DNA of 64,000 nt from NCBI RefSeq assembly GCF_039544005.1, contig NZ_BAABKV010000001.1, positions 6,076,001-6,140,000 on the forward strand, read 5' to 3'. A program made the position numbers and the translations under genes. Origin of the DNA: Kitasatospora paranensis. GTDB lineage: Bacteria > Actinomycetota > Actinomycetes > Streptomycetales > Streptomycetaceae. Of this stretch, positions 41,893-52,307 are shown piece by piece. The notes beneath the pieces were generated by a model. The model was given only the letters and a program-made list of their open reading frames with translations, searched no databases and had not been told where the DNA came from. How positions within the stretch are numbered: position 1 is the first letter of the stretch; every line of letters begins with the position of its first letter.

Positions 41893-43502
41893 CCGCTCTG
41901 GCCAGCGCCGCGACCGACCACCGCGGCCTCACCATGACCCTGTTCGGCCTCTTCGTGCTGACCACCCTCGGCATCACGATCTGGGCCGGACGTCAGACCA
42001 AGGACGCGGCGGACTTCTACGCCGGCGGCCGCGGATTCACCGGCTTCCAGAACGGCCTCGCGATCTCCGGCGACTACATGTCCGCGGCATCGTTCCTCGG
42101 CATCGCCGGCGCCATCGCGCTGTACGGCTACGACGGCTTCCTCTACTCGATCGGCTTCCTGGTCGCCTGGCTGGTCGCCCTGCTGCTGATCGCCGAGCCG
42201 CTGCGCAACTCCGGCCGCTACACCATGGCCGACGTGCTGGCCTTCCGGATGCGGCAGCGGCCGGTGCGCACCGCCGCGGGCGTCTCCACCATCATCGTGT
42301 CGATCTTCTACCTGCTGGCCCAGATGGTCGGCGCCGGTTCGCTCGTCGCGCTGCTGCTCGGCGTGGAGGGCGACGGGGCCAAGCGCTGGACGATCGTCGC
42401 CGTCGGCGCGCTGATGGTGGTCTACGTCGCGATCGGCGGCATGAAGGGCACCACCTGGGTGCAGATCGTCAAGGCCGTGCTGCTGATCGCCGGTACCGCG
42501 CTGATGACCATCCTGGTGCTGGCCAAGTACCACTTCAACCCGTCCACCCTGCTCGGCGCGGCCTCCGACGCCAGCGGCAAGGCCGGCTCGGCGTTCCTGG
42601 AGCCCGGCCTCAGGTACGGCGCCACCGGCACCAGCAAGCTCGACTTCCTGAGCCTGGGCCTCGCCCTCGTGCTCGGCACCGCCGGCCTGCCGCACATCCT
42701 CGTCCGCTTCTACACCGTGCCCACCGCCCGGGCCGCCCGGAAGTCCGTGCTCTGGGCGATCGGCATCATCGGCTGCTTCTACCTGATGACCCTGGCGCTC
42801 GGTTTCGGCGCCGCCGCCCTGGTCGGCCCCGCGGCGATCAAGAAGTCCAACGCGGCCGGCAACACCGCGGCCCCGCTCCTCGCCGAGCAGCTCGGCGGCG
42901 GCGCAGGCACCACCGGCGGAGCCATCCTGCTGGCGGTGATCTCGGCGGTGGCGTTCGCCACCATCCTGGCCGTGGTCGCCGGTCTGACCCTCGCCTCCTC
43001 GGCGTCCTTCGCCCACGACCTCTGGGCCAACGTGATCCGGCGCGGCCGGGCCTCGGAGAAGGAGGAGGTCGCCTCGGCCAAGCTGGCCGCCGTGGCGATC
43101 GGCGCGATCGCCATCCTGCTCTCGATCTTCGCGGACAAGCTGAACGCGGCCGCCCTGGTGGCCCTGGCCTTCGCGGTCGCCGCCTCGGCGAACCTCCCGA
43201 CGCTGCTCTACTCGCTGTTCTGGAAGCGCTTCACCACCGCCGGAGCGGTCAGCTCGGTCTATGCCGGCCTGATCACCTCGGTCACCCTGGTGATCTTCTC
43301 GACCGTCGTCTCGGGCGGCAAGAACTCGCTCTTCCCGCACAGCGACTTCCACTGGTTCCCGCTGGAGAACCCCGGCCTGGTCTCCATCCCGGTCGGTTTC
43401 CTGGCCGGCTGGATCGGCACCCTGCTCTCCCGCGAACGGGCCGATCCGGCGAAGTACGCTGAACTGGAGGTCCGCTCGCTCACCGGGCTGGGCGCCCACT
43501 GA
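41889..43502 (+). CDS. Sodium:solute symporter, ActP/MctC-like
   Basis: A 537-aa transporter of the SSS family with about 13 membrane segments. Typical parts are DFYAGGRGFTGFQNGLAISG, then DYMSAASFLGIAGAIALYGY and GTAGLPHILVRFYTVPTARA. With the coupled DUF485 gene this resembles ActP (acetate permease) or MctC (pyruvate/acetate/propionate). The predicted role is sodium-coupled uptake of a short carboxylic acid. The ATG overlaps the previous stop. Which acid is carried cannot be read from sequence. Confidence 0.93.
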   Translation: MTALASAATDHRGLTMTLFGLFVLTTLGITIWAGRQTKDAADFYAGGRGFTGFQNGLAISGDYMSAASFLGIAGAIALYGYDGFLYSIGFLVAWLVALLLIAEPLRNSGRYTMADVLAFRMRQRPVRTAAGVSTIIVSIFYLLAQMVGAGSLVALLLGVEGDGAKRWTIVAVGALMVVYVAIGGMKGTTWVQIVKAVLLIAGTALMTILVLAKYHFNPSTLLGAASDASGKAGSAFLEPGLRYGATGTSKLDFLSLGLALVLGTAGLPHILVRFYTVPTARAARKSVLWAIGIIGCFYLMTLALGFGAAALVGPAAIKKSNAAGNTAAPLLAEQLGGGAGTTGGAILLAVISAVAFATILAVVAGLTLASSASFAHDLWANVIRRGRASEKEEVASAKLAAVAIGAIAILLSIFADKLNAAALVALAFAVAASANLPTLLYSLFWKRFTTAGAVSSVYAGLITSVTLVIFSTVVSGGKNSLFPHSDFHWFPLENPGLVSIPVGFLAGWIGTLLSRERADPAKYAELEVRSLTGLGAH

Positions 43503-43537
43503 CCGGACGGACCCCGGGGGCCGTCACACCTCCCCGA

Positions 43538-43543
43538 TAGGCT
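43538..43543 (+). promoter_or_regulatory. -10 box of the moaA promoter
   Basis: TAGGCT at 43538-43543 lies 55 nt before the moaA ATG, leaving a leader with a GGAAGGGAG ribosome site. Confidence 0.4.
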
Positions 43544-43598
43544 GGCCCGGCCCGCCCGCAGCGGCGGCCGGGCCGCTGGTCCTCGGAAGGGAGCCACG

Positions 43599-44588
43599 AT
43601 GCTGCTCGACACCTTCGGCCGCCAGGCCGTGGATCTCCGTGTCTCCCTGACCGACCGGTGCAATCTGCGCTGCACGTACTGCATGCCCGAGGAGGGCCTG
43701 CAGTGGTTGGCCAAGCCCGACCTGCTCACCGACGAGGAGATCGTCCGGCTGGTCTCGATCGCCGTCCGGGACCTGGGCGTGACCGAGGTCCGCTTCACCG
43801 GCGGCGAGCCGCTGCTGCGCCCCGGGCTGGTCGGCATCGTGGCCGCCTGCGCCGAGCTGGCGCCGCGGCCCGAGCTGTCGCTCACCACCAACGGGATCGG
43901 GCTGGCCCGCACCGCCGCGGCGCTGCGGCAGGCCGGGCTGGACCGGGTGAACGTCTCGCTGGACACCCTGGACGCCGGGACGTTCCACACCTTGACCCGG
44001 CGGCACCGCCACGACGACGTGCTGGCCGGGCTGGCCGCCGCCGAGTCCGCCGGCCTCACCCCGGTGAAGCTGAACGCCGTCCTGATGCGCGGCGTCAACG
44101 ACCACGAGGCCGCGGACCTGCTCGGCTGGTGCATCGACCGCGGCTACGAGCTGCGTTTCATCGAGCAGATGCCGCTGGACGCCCAGCACGGCTGGGACCG
44201 CTCCCGGATGGTGACCGCCGAGGAGATCCTGGTCCTGTTGCGGGAACGCTTCGACCTCGCCCCGGAGCCCTCCGCGACCCGCGGTGCGGCGCCCGCGGAG
44301 CGCTGGCTGGTCGACGGCGGCCCGGCCCGGGTCGGCGTGATCGCGTCGGTGACCCGCCCGTTCTGCCGCGCCTGCGACCGCACCCGGCTCACCGCCGACG
44401 GACAGGTCCGCAACTGCCTGTTCGCCACCGGCGAGACCGACCTGCGCACCGCGCTGCGCTCGGGGGCCTCGGACGCCGAGCTCGGCGACCTGTGGCGCAA
44501 GGCCATGTGGGGCAAGAAGGCCGGGGCCGGAATCGACGACCCCTCGTTCCACCAGCCGGACCGCCCGATGTCCGCGATCGGCGGCTGA
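43599..44588 (+). CDS. moaA: GTP 3',8-cyclase (molybdenum cofactor biosynthesis protein A)
   Basis: A 329-aa radical SAM enzyme that rearranges GTP to 3',8-cyclo-dihydro-GTP, the first step of molybdopterin synthesis. The N-terminal [4Fe-4S] motif is CNLRCTYC (residues 21-28). The SAM site includes FTGGEPLLRPGL, and the C-terminal cluster ligands are in FCRACDRTRLTADGQVRNCL. The C-terminal double-Gly tail is SAIGG. Length and motifs are complete. GGAAGGGAG precedes the ATG by about seven bases. No other moa gene lies in this window. Confidence 0.97.
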   Translation: MLLDTFGRQAVDLRVSLTDRCNLRCTYCMPEEGLQWLAKPDLLTDEEIVRLVSIAVRDLGVTEVRFTGGEPLLRPGLVGIVAACAELAPRPELSLTTNGIGLARTAAALRQAGLDRVNVSLDTLDAGTFHTLTRRHRHDDVLAGLAAAESAGLTPVKLNAVLMRGVNDHEAADLLGWCIDRGYELRFIEQMPLDAQHGWDRSRMVTAEEILVLLRERFDLAPEPSATRGAAPAERWLVDGGPARVGVIASVTRPFCRACDRTRLTADGQVRNCLFATGETDLRTALRSGASDAELGDLWRKAMWGKKAGAGIDDPSFHQPDRPMSAIGG

Positions 44589-44589
44589 C

Positions 44590-44609
44590 CGGCGGCCGGC
44601 CGGCCGCCG
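44590..44609. terminator. Palindromic terminator between moaA and the convergent small gene
   Basis: Perfect 20-nt palindrome CGGCGGCCGGCCGGCCGCCG, one base after the moaA stop and 9 bp before the end of the opposite gene. Confidence 0.7.
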
Positions 44610-44618
44610 TTCGGTGCC

Positions 44619-44864
44619 CTACGCCCGGAAGTCGGCGAGGGGGACGACCTCCTTCAGGAAGCCGCGGACGCCGAGGAACTGCGACAGGTGCTCGCGGTGC
44701 TCGTCGCAGGCCAGCCAGGTCTTGCGGCGGTCCGGGGTGTGCAGCTTGGGGTTGTTCCAGACCAGCACCCACACGGCGGTGGTGCGGCAGCCCTTGCCGG
44801 AGCAGACCGGCGGCCCGTCGGGGCCGTCCGCGGTGCCGAAGAGGCCGAGCGCGGGGGTGTCCAT
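44619..44864 (-). CDS. Small Cys/His-rich conserved protein
   Basis: An 81-aa protein, MDTPALGLFGTADGPDGPPV, then CSGKGCRTTAVWVLVWNNPK, with C-x4-C and a later C-x2-H-x2-H (ACDEHREHL), a possible zinc site. Similar proteins lie next to moaA in Streptomyces and are sometimes labelled acetone carboxylase, which I think is a misnomer, since 81 aa cannot be such an enzyme. GAGAACTCCGGCAGCACC precedes the ATG, without a clear ribosome site. Function unknown. Confidence 0.82.
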   Translation of the reverse strand: MDTPALGLFGTADGPDGPPVCSGKGCRTTAVWVLVWNNPKLHTPDRRKTWLACDEHREHLSQFLGVRGFLKEVVPLADFRA

Positions 44865-44947
44865 GGTGTGCCGTCCTGGTGGGTGCTGCCGGAGTTCTCA
44901 CGGCCAGTCTCGCATCCGCGCACGAGTCGCCCGTACGCGGGCATGAC

Positions 44948-44982
44948 GACGCCGGGCAGCCACGGGGGAGCCGCCCGGCGTC
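44948..44982 (-). terminator. Terminator of the DUF3099 gene
   Basis: 10-bp stem GACGCCGGGC / GCCCGGCGTC with a 15-nt loop, in the 279-bp gap between the small Cys/His gene and the DUF3099 gene. Confidence 0.65.
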
Positions 44983-45143
44983 GGTCTGTCGTTCCGACGG
45001 GGGATGCGGAACGCGTACGCAGTATGTCACGGCGGAACCCCCGAATGGCTAGCTCTTCCATGATTTATCTGAGCCGGATCTGAGCTTTCCACCGGGTGAT
45101 AAGCCGCAGAAACGGGCATATCGGCAAGCAGCCTGAGTGAGGA

Positions 45144-45553
45144 TCAGTCCTGGGTCGGGGTGTCGTCACGCTCCGTGCCGGCGTGCGGGCCCGCGCCGGG
45201 CGCACCTGCCGGGTGCCCGGCCTGCTCGGGGCGCCCGCCGCCGCCCGTCCCGCCCGGCCCCAGCATCAGCTTCGCCTCCGGGGAGACGGCGAACGTGCTC
45301 GGCAGCCCCGGTGCGCGCTCCCGGCCCGCGTTGGCGATCAGCACCGCGAAGTAGGGCAGCAGGACGCCGCCCGCCAGGCAGGCGATCGCCACGTAGCGCT
45401 GGATGTCCCACAGCACCACCGCCAGCAGCACGCAGGCGGTGCGGACGAGCATCGAGATGACGTAGCGGCGCTGCCGCCCCGCACGTCCTCGGAGAGGCTG
45501 GTGCGCGCCCCCGTGATCCGGAAGACCGGCCCGCTGCCGGCGCTCTTCGCCAT
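45144..45553 (-). CDS. DUF3099 membrane protein, one frame break
   Basis: A 136-aa (repaired) DUF3099 protein: VFRITGARTSLSEDVRGRQR, RYVISMLVRTACVLLAVVLW, then DIQRYVAIACLAGGVLLPYF, two membrane segments and a Gly/Pro-rich tail (GTERDDTPTQD). The frame breaks at the C4 run 45477-45480 (plus strand); one more base joins SEDVRG to RQRRYVIS. Unknown function; the family is restricted to actinobacteria to my knowledge. Confidence 0.85.
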
Positions 45554-45650
45554 CTCGTCCCGCCTTCGTCCCCCGTGCCCTCGGACCGGCACGGCCTTCT
45601 CACGGTACGCCGCCGAACGGCCCGCGCGAAGGCCGGGGCCGCGCGGGGCG

Positions 45651-46196
45651 TCAGACGTTGCGCAGGTAGCGGGGCGGCACCGCGTCGGTGAGCCACACAC
45701 CGTTGGCGCTGACCCGGAACTCGTGGCCGTCGGCGGCCATCGCGGCCGCGTCCACCACGAGGACGACCGCCCGGCCGTGCCGGGACCCGACCCGCACGGC
45801 CGTCTCGGTGTCCGCGGAGAGATGGACGTCCTGCCGGGACATCGGCCGCAGCCCCTCCCGGAAGACCGCCTCCAGGACCCGCCCGGTGGTGCCGTGGTAC
45901 AGCACCGCGGGCGGGTCGCTGGGCGGCAGTCCGAGGTCGACCTCGACCGAGTGGCCCTGGCTGGCCCGGATGGACCGGCCGTCCTCCGAGAAGGCGAAGC
46001 GGCGCTTGTTGTTGGTCGCCACCACGTGGTCCAGGTCGGCCCGGCCGACCCGGGTGCCGTGCCGGGCCAGCGCGGCCAGCAGGGTGTCCACCGCGACCCA
46101 CCCCGCCGCGTCCAGCGTGATCCCGACCGAGGCCGGGTCGTGCCGCAGGATCCGCGACAGCCGCTTGGACACCTTGACCGTCTGCTTCTCGTCCAC
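45651..46196 (-). CDS. kptA: RNA 2'-phosphotransferase, KptA/Tpt1 family
   Basis: A 181-aa protein, MDEKQTVKVSKRLSRILRHD, beginning with the Tpt1 signature K-x-L-S-x-x-L-R-H. YHGTTGRVLEAVFREGLRPM contains the catalytic His-Gly-Thr, and DTETAVRVGSRHGRAVVLVV the NAD-binding Arg residues. Tpt1 enzymes remove a 2'-phosphate from RNA with NAD, yielding ADP-ribose 1'',2''-cyclic phosphate. Bacteria lack the yeast-type tRNA splicing that makes this phosphate, so the natural substrate here is unknown. The start is the GTG at 46196. Confidence 0.93.
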   Translation of the reverse strand: MDEKQTVKVSKRLSRILRHDPASVGITLDAAGWVAVDTLLAALARHGTRVGRADLDHVVATNNKRRFAFSEDGRSIRASQGHSVEVDLGLPPSDPPAVLYHGTTGRVLEAVFREGLRPMSRQDVHLSADTETAVRVGSRHGRAVVLVVDAAAMAADGHEFRVSANGVWLTDAVPPRYLRNV

Positions 46197-46207
46197 TCCG
46201 TCGTCCC

Positions 46208-46236
46208 TCTTCGTGCTTCGTGCTTCGTGCTCCGTG
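46208..46236 (-). repeat. Tandem 7-bp repeats between kptA and tldE
   Basis: CGTGCTT units in direct succession (TCGTGCTTCGTGCTTCGTGC, then a diverged copy) in the 47-bp gap between tldE and kptA. This is low-GC for the window. Confidence 0.7.
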
Positions 46237-46243
46237 CGCCCGG

Positions 46244-47640
46244 CTACGAGGCCTGGCTGACCGAACTCATGTGGAAACCCTCGACCCGCACCGGCGGCAT
46301 CGCGGCCCGGGTGAACCAGTCGCCCCACTCGCGCGGCAGGCAGGGCTCCGTCCGGCCCACCTCGGTGATCCGCCCGAACAGGTCCACCGGCGACTCGTTG
46401 AACCGGAAGTTGTTGACCGCGCCGACCACCTCGCCGTTCTCGACCAGGTACACGCCGTCCCGGGTGAGGCCGGTGAGCAGCAGCGTCGCCGGGTCGACCT
46501 CGCGGATGTACCAGAGGCAGGTGAGCAGCAGGCCGCGCTCGGTGCGGGCGATCATCTCGTCCAGCGTCGGCGCCGCCGCCTGGTCGGCCGTCTCCAGCAC
46601 CAGGTTGTCCACCGGCGGGTTGAGCGGCAGGCCGGTCAGGGCCGCCGAGTGCCGGGTGGTGAGGAGGTTGGCCAGTTCGCCGTCGCGGATCCAGTCCACG
46701 GCGGCCAGCGGGTGCCCGTTGTCGAACACCGAGGCGTTGTCGCCCGAGGAGTGGGTGAGCACGAACGGCGCCGCCGCCAGGCCCGGCTCGGCCGGGTCCG
46801 AACGCAGCGTCAGCGGCAGCCCGCTGAGCCGCTCGCCGACCCGTGTCCCGCCGCCGGGCCGGGAGAACACCGTGCGGCCCTCGGCGGCGTCCCGACCGCC
46901 GGCGGACCAGCTGAGGTAGACCATCAGGTCGGCGACGGCCGACGGCGGCAGCAGCGTCTCGTAGCGGCCGGCCGGCAGGTCGATCCGCTTGCGGCCCCAG
47001 GCCAGCCGGCGGGTCAGGCCGGCGTGCAGGCCGGCCACGTCGACGTCGGTGAAGTCGCGGGTGGCGGCGCCGGCCCACGCGGAGCCGGTCAGGTCGGCGG
47101 TCTTGGCGTTCAGCTCGACCGTGCCGGTCGGCTGGTCGTGCCGCAGCCGCAGGCCGGTGGAGGTGCCGAGGTAGCTGCTGGTGACCTCGTGCCGGGCGAA
47201 GCCGTACAGCAGCTCGCCGCCCTTGCGGGCGCGCGCGAAGGCCTCGCCGAGGGCGGGCGCGAAGTCGGCGAACACCTCGACGGAGGTCTCCGCCGGGGGC
47301 GCGGTGAAGTCCGCGGAGGCGGGCCGGGCGGCGATCAGCGGCCGGGCGTCCTCGGCCGGGCCGGCCGCGCGGGCGGCCGCCTCGGCGGCCCGGACGAGGC
47401 TCTCCACCTCGTCGGCGGTGACCGCCTCGCGGGAGACCACGCCCGAGGCGGTGCCCTCCGCGCCGTCGACGGTCGCGATCACGGTGAGCCGGCGGCCGCG
47501 GGTGACGCCGTTGGTGGTGAGGCCGTTGCCGGCCCAGCGCAGGTTGGCGGTGGACTCCTCGTCGGCGATGACGACGGTGCCGTCCGCCCGGGACGTCTCC
47601 AGGGCGCGCTCGACCAGCTCGTGGGGGTTGATCCCGCTCA

Positions 47641-47641
<1 letters not shown>
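46244..47641 (-). CDS. TldE/PmbA-type metalloprotease subunit
   Basis: A 465-aa TldD/PmbA family protein lacking the HExxxH zinc motif, hence the TldE (PmbA) subunit. Recognisable parts are ELVERALETSRADGTVVIAD, LLPPSAVADLMVYLSWSAGG (subunit interface), VFDNGHPLAAVDWIRDGELA and LLLTCLWYIREVDPATLLLT. TldD/TldE form a heteromeric protease that degrades or matures peptides, for example microcin-type RiPPs. The ATG overlaps the tldD stop by one base (TGATG), so the two are made together. Confidence 0.92.
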
Positions 47642-49172
<1,531 letters not shown>

Positions 49173-49290
49173 CGGGCTCCTGGGTCGGGCGGGTCGAGGG
49201 TGCGGGTGCCCACAGGGGCACCCGCATCGCATCATGTCCCGCCGACCGCCCGGGTATCCAGCGAATTCGCCCGCGCCGCGCGGCGGGCCG

Positions 49291-50431
49291 TCAGGCGATC
49301 GTCTCCCACCAGCCGTCGAGCTCCTGCGGCTGGTCGACGTCGACCCGCTCGCCGGGGCGCGGCACGACCACCGGGACGGCGTTCGCCTTGGCCTCCACCA
49401 GCAGCCGCTCGATCGGCTCGGACCAGCGGTGCAGCGCCAGGTTGAAGGTGCACCAGTGCACCGGCACCAGCAGCCCGGCGTTCAGCTCCCGGTGGGCGCG
49501 GACGGCGTCCTCGGGCGTCATGTGGATGTCCGCCCAGGCCTCGTCGTACGCGCCGATCTGCACCAGCGCGGCGTCGAACGGGCCGTGCTGCGCGCCGACC
49601 GCCGCGTAGCCCTCGAAGTAGCCGGAATCACCCGTGTAGTACACCTTGCGGGTCGGCCCGGCGATCACCCAGGAGCCCCACAGCGTGGTGTTGCGGGTGG
49701 TGCCGCGGCCGGAGAAGTGGTGCGCCGAGGTGAGCGTCAGGGTGAGGTCGCCCAGGGTGCAGGTCTCGTTCCAGTCCAGCTCGATGATGCGGTGCTCGGG
49801 CACGCCCCAGCGGCGCAGGTGGCCGCCGATCCCGAGCGGCACCAGGAACGGCGCGGACTGGGCGGTGACCAGCCGGCGCACGGTGGCCATGTCGAGGTGG
49901 TCGTAGTGGTCGTGCGAGATCAGCACCGCGTCCAGCCGGGGAGCTCCTCCAGCTCGACCGGCACCGGGTGCAGCCGCTTGGGGCCGACGTGCGCGGACGG
50001 CGAGCAGCGGTCGCTCCACATCGGGTCGAGCAGCACCCGGCTGCCCTCGATCTCGACCAGCGCCGACGCGTGTCCGTACCAGACGATCTCCACGCCCTCG
50101 GCGGCCGCGGTGTCGCCGCCCGGGTGCGCCTGCACGGTGGGCACCGGCAGTGCGGGGCGGCGGCCCTCGCGCTCGAAGAGCATCCGGCGCACCGTGTCGG
50201 CGTCCGGCGTGGTGTGCCGGGCCAGCTCGGAGGGCGCGTTGTGGAAGACGCCGTCGCGGTACTGGGGGAGTTGCGGATCCGCTCCTCGCGCGCGCCGTCG
50301 GGACGCCGGCCGAACGCGGCCGGGAGGTCACGCAGCGCGTACGCGGCGGCGCCGGCCGTGGCGGCCAGTGCGGCCAGCGCCAGCAGGCGGCCGCGCCGCC
50401 CGGTCGTGGCGGGGAGGTGTGCCTGGGTCAT
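49291..50431 (-). CDS. Metallo-beta-lactamase-fold hydrolase (NAPE-PLD/UlaG-like), two frame breaks
   Basis: A 380-aa (repaired) protein: a short N-terminal membrane anchor (LLALAALAATAGAAAYALRD), then GVEIVWYGHASALVEIEGSR and the metal motif LISHDHYDHLDMATV (HxHxDH). VYYTGDSGYFEGYAAVG and LLVPVHWCTFNLALH follow. This is the NAPE-phospholipase D-like branch of the fold. The frame breaks at the G5 run 50264-50268 and the G4 run 49938-49941; one base at each gives RNSPQYRDGVFHNA and EELPRLDAVLISHD. Likely a membrane-bound phosphodiesterase or lactonase; substrate unknown. Confidence 0.88.
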
Positions 50432-50728
50432 CCGTGCTTCCGCTTCTCTCGTCACCGACCGTGTGCCCGGCCCGCCGGCGTGCGGCACCCGGCGATCCGG
50501 GCTGCCCAGAGGGCAACGGGCAGGGCCGCCCCGGTTGTTCCCGAAGGCCGCGGCGCGTTGTCGGAATGCCACAGTTCAGGTGGGACGGACCTGTGGGACG
50601 TCGATCCGTCGAAGGGCCGCGACGACCGATAGCGTCACAGTGCGTACGCGTTCCCGGCGTACCGCTCGCGGTCCGGCGGCCTCTCGGCCGCGCGGAGACC
50701 GCGGTCAACTACTCAGAGAGGTGGATCG
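50432..50728. other. 297-bp divergent promoter region of the MBL-fold gene and fabG
   Basis: No gene. TAGCGT at 50630-50635 is a likely -10 box for fabG, with a leader of about 90 nt; no convincing -35 box. A GTGCCACAG-like stretch and several short GC-rich inverted repeats are present without clear meaning. Confidence 0.5.
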
Positions 50729-51448
50729 TTGAGCCGCTCGGTTCTCGTCACCGGAGGCAACCGGGGCATCGGCCTCGCGATCGCTCTGTCCTTCGCCGAA
50801 GGCGGCGACAAGGTCGCCGTCACCAGCCGCTCGGGCGAGGTCCCGGCGGAGCTCGCGGCGTACGGCGCCATCGCCGTCAAGTGCGACATCACCGACGCCG
50901 GTCAGGTCGACGCGGCCTTCACCGAGATCGAGGAGAAGCACGGACCGGTCGAGGTGCTGGTCGCCAACGCGGGCATCACCAAGGACACCCTGCTGCTGCG
51001 GATGTCCGAGGACGACTTCACCTCGGTGCTGGACACCAACCTCACCGGCGCCTTCCGGGTGGTCAAGCGCGCCTCGGCGAAGATGCTGCGGGCCCGCAAG
51101 GGCCGCGTGGTGCTGATCTCCTCCGTGGTGGGCCTGCTGGGCTCGCCCGGCCAGGCGAACTACGCCGCGTCCAAGTCCGGCCTGGTCGGCTTCGCCCGGT
51201 CGCTGGCCCGCGAGCTCGGCTCGCGCAACATCACGATCAACGTGGTCGCCCCCGGCTTCGTCGACACCGACATGACGGCGGTGCTCAGCGACGAGCGCCG
51301 CAAGGAGATCGTGGCCGGCGTGCCGCTGGGCCGTTACGCCCAGCCCGCGGAGGTCGCCGCCGCGGTCCGCTTCCTCGCCTCCGACGAGGCCGCATACATC
51401 ACCGGAGCCGTCGTTCCCGTCGACGGCGGATTGGGCATGGGTCACTGA
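50729..51448 (+). CDS. fabG: 3-oxoacyl-ACP reductase
   Basis: A 239-aa SDR: cofactor motif VTGGNRGIGLAIALSF, NAG motif VLVANAGITKD, active site SSVVGLLGSPGQANYAASKS (Ser, Tyr-x3-Lys) and C-terminal YITGAVVPVDGGLGMGH. It reduces 3-oxoacyl-ACP to 3-hydroxyacyl-ACP in fatty acid elongation. Its start is a TTG preceded by GAGAGGTGG. It is followed after 2 bp by the enoyl-ACP reductase, so the two make consecutive reductive steps, as in the Streptomyces and mycobacterial mabA-inhA pair. Confidence 0.94.
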   Translation: MSRSVLVTGGNRGIGLAIALSFAEGGDKVAVTSRSGEVPAELAAYGAIAVKCDITDAGQVDAAFTEIEEKHGPVEVLVANAGITKDTLLLRMSEDDFTSVLDTNLTGAFRVVKRASAKMLRARKGRVVLISSVVGLLGSPGQANYAASKSGLVGFARSLARELGSRNITINVVAPGFVDTDMTAVLSDERRKEIVAGVPLGRYAQPAEVAAAVRFLASDEAAYITGAVVPVDGGLGMGH

Positions 51449-51450
51449 GC

Positions 51451-52218
51451 ATGAGTGGAATCCTCGAGGGCAAGCGCATTCTGATCACCGGGGTGCTGAT
51501 GGAGTCCTCCATCGCGTTCCACACGGCCAGGCTGGCCCAGGAGCAGGGCGCCGAGATCATCCTCACCGCCTTCCCGCGGCCGAGCCTGACCGAGCGCATC
51601 GCCCGGAAGCTGCCGAAGCCGGTGAAGGTGCTGGAGCTCGACGTCTCCAGCGAGGAGCAGCTGGCCGGCATCGCCGACCAGGTCCGCGAGCACCTGCCGA
51701 CCCTGGACGGCATCGTCCACTCGATCGGCTTCGCCCCGCAGGACGCGCTGGGCGGCAACTTCCTCGACACCCCGTGGGAGTCGGTCGCCACCGCGATGCA
51801 GGTGTCGGCGTTCTCGCTGAAGTCGCTGACCATGGCGCTGCTGCCGCTGATGCAGGACGGCGGCTCGGTGGTCGGCCTGACCTTCGACGCGCAGTACGCC
51901 TGGCCGCAGTACGACTGGATGGGCCCGGCGAAGGCCGCGCTGGAGTCCACCAACCGCTACCTGGCCCGCTACCTGGGTTCGCGGGACATCCGCTGCAACC
52001 TGATCTCGGCCGGTCCGATCGGTTCGATGGCCGCCAAGTCCATCCCGGGCTTCGGCGACCTCGCCGACACCTGGAACCACCGCTCGCCGCTGAAGTGGGA
52101 CCTCTCCGACCCGGAGCCGGCCGGCCGCGGCGTCGTCGCCCTGCTCTCGGACTGGTTCCCGAAGACGACCGGCGAGATCGTCCACGTCGACGGCGGCCTG
52201 CACGCGATCGGCGCCTGA
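51451..52218 (+). CDS. fabI: Enoyl-ACP reductase, FabI/InhA type
   Basis: A 255-aa FabI. The divergent SDR cofactor site ITGVLMESSIAFHTA is typical of enoyl reductases, SIGFAPQDALGGNF of the substrate loop, and WPQYDWMGPAKAAL gives the Tyr-x6-Lys active site. The C-terminal part is DWFPKTTGEIVHVDGGLHAI. It catalyses the last NADH-dependent reduction of each fatty acid cycle and belongs to the same class as mycobacterial InhA, the isoniazid target. Confidence 0.95.
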   Translation: MSGILEGKRILITGVLMESSIAFHTARLAQEQGAEIILTAFPRPSLTERIARKLPKPVKVLELDVSSEEQLAGIADQVREHLPTLDGIVHSIGFAPQDALGGNFLDTPWESVATAMQVSAFSLKSLTMALLPLMQDGGSVVGLTFDAQYAWPQYDWMGPAKAALESTNRYLARYLGSRDIRCNLISAGPIGSMAAKSIPGFGDLADTWNHRSPLKWDLSDPEPAGRGVVALLSDWFPKTTGEIVHVDGGLHAIGA

Positions 52219-52243
52219 CACCAGGGGCGCACGCGCACCGCGA

Positions 52244-52289
52244 GGCGCGGGGCGCCGTACGGGATCCGTCCCGTACGGCGCCCCGCGCC
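52244..52289. terminator. Bidirectional terminator between fabI and the GntR gene
   Basis: 21-bp perfect stem with a TCCG loop, starting 26 bp after the fabI stop and 19 bp before the end of the opposite gene. It is the strongest hairpin in the window. Confidence 0.95.
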
Positions 52290-52307
52290 CCTTCGCCGTC
52301 GTCGGCG

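Noticed and set aside
44619..44864. Naming the 81-aa protein acetone carboxylase
   Set aside because: Too small and without any catalytic domain; that label seems to be a propagated error.
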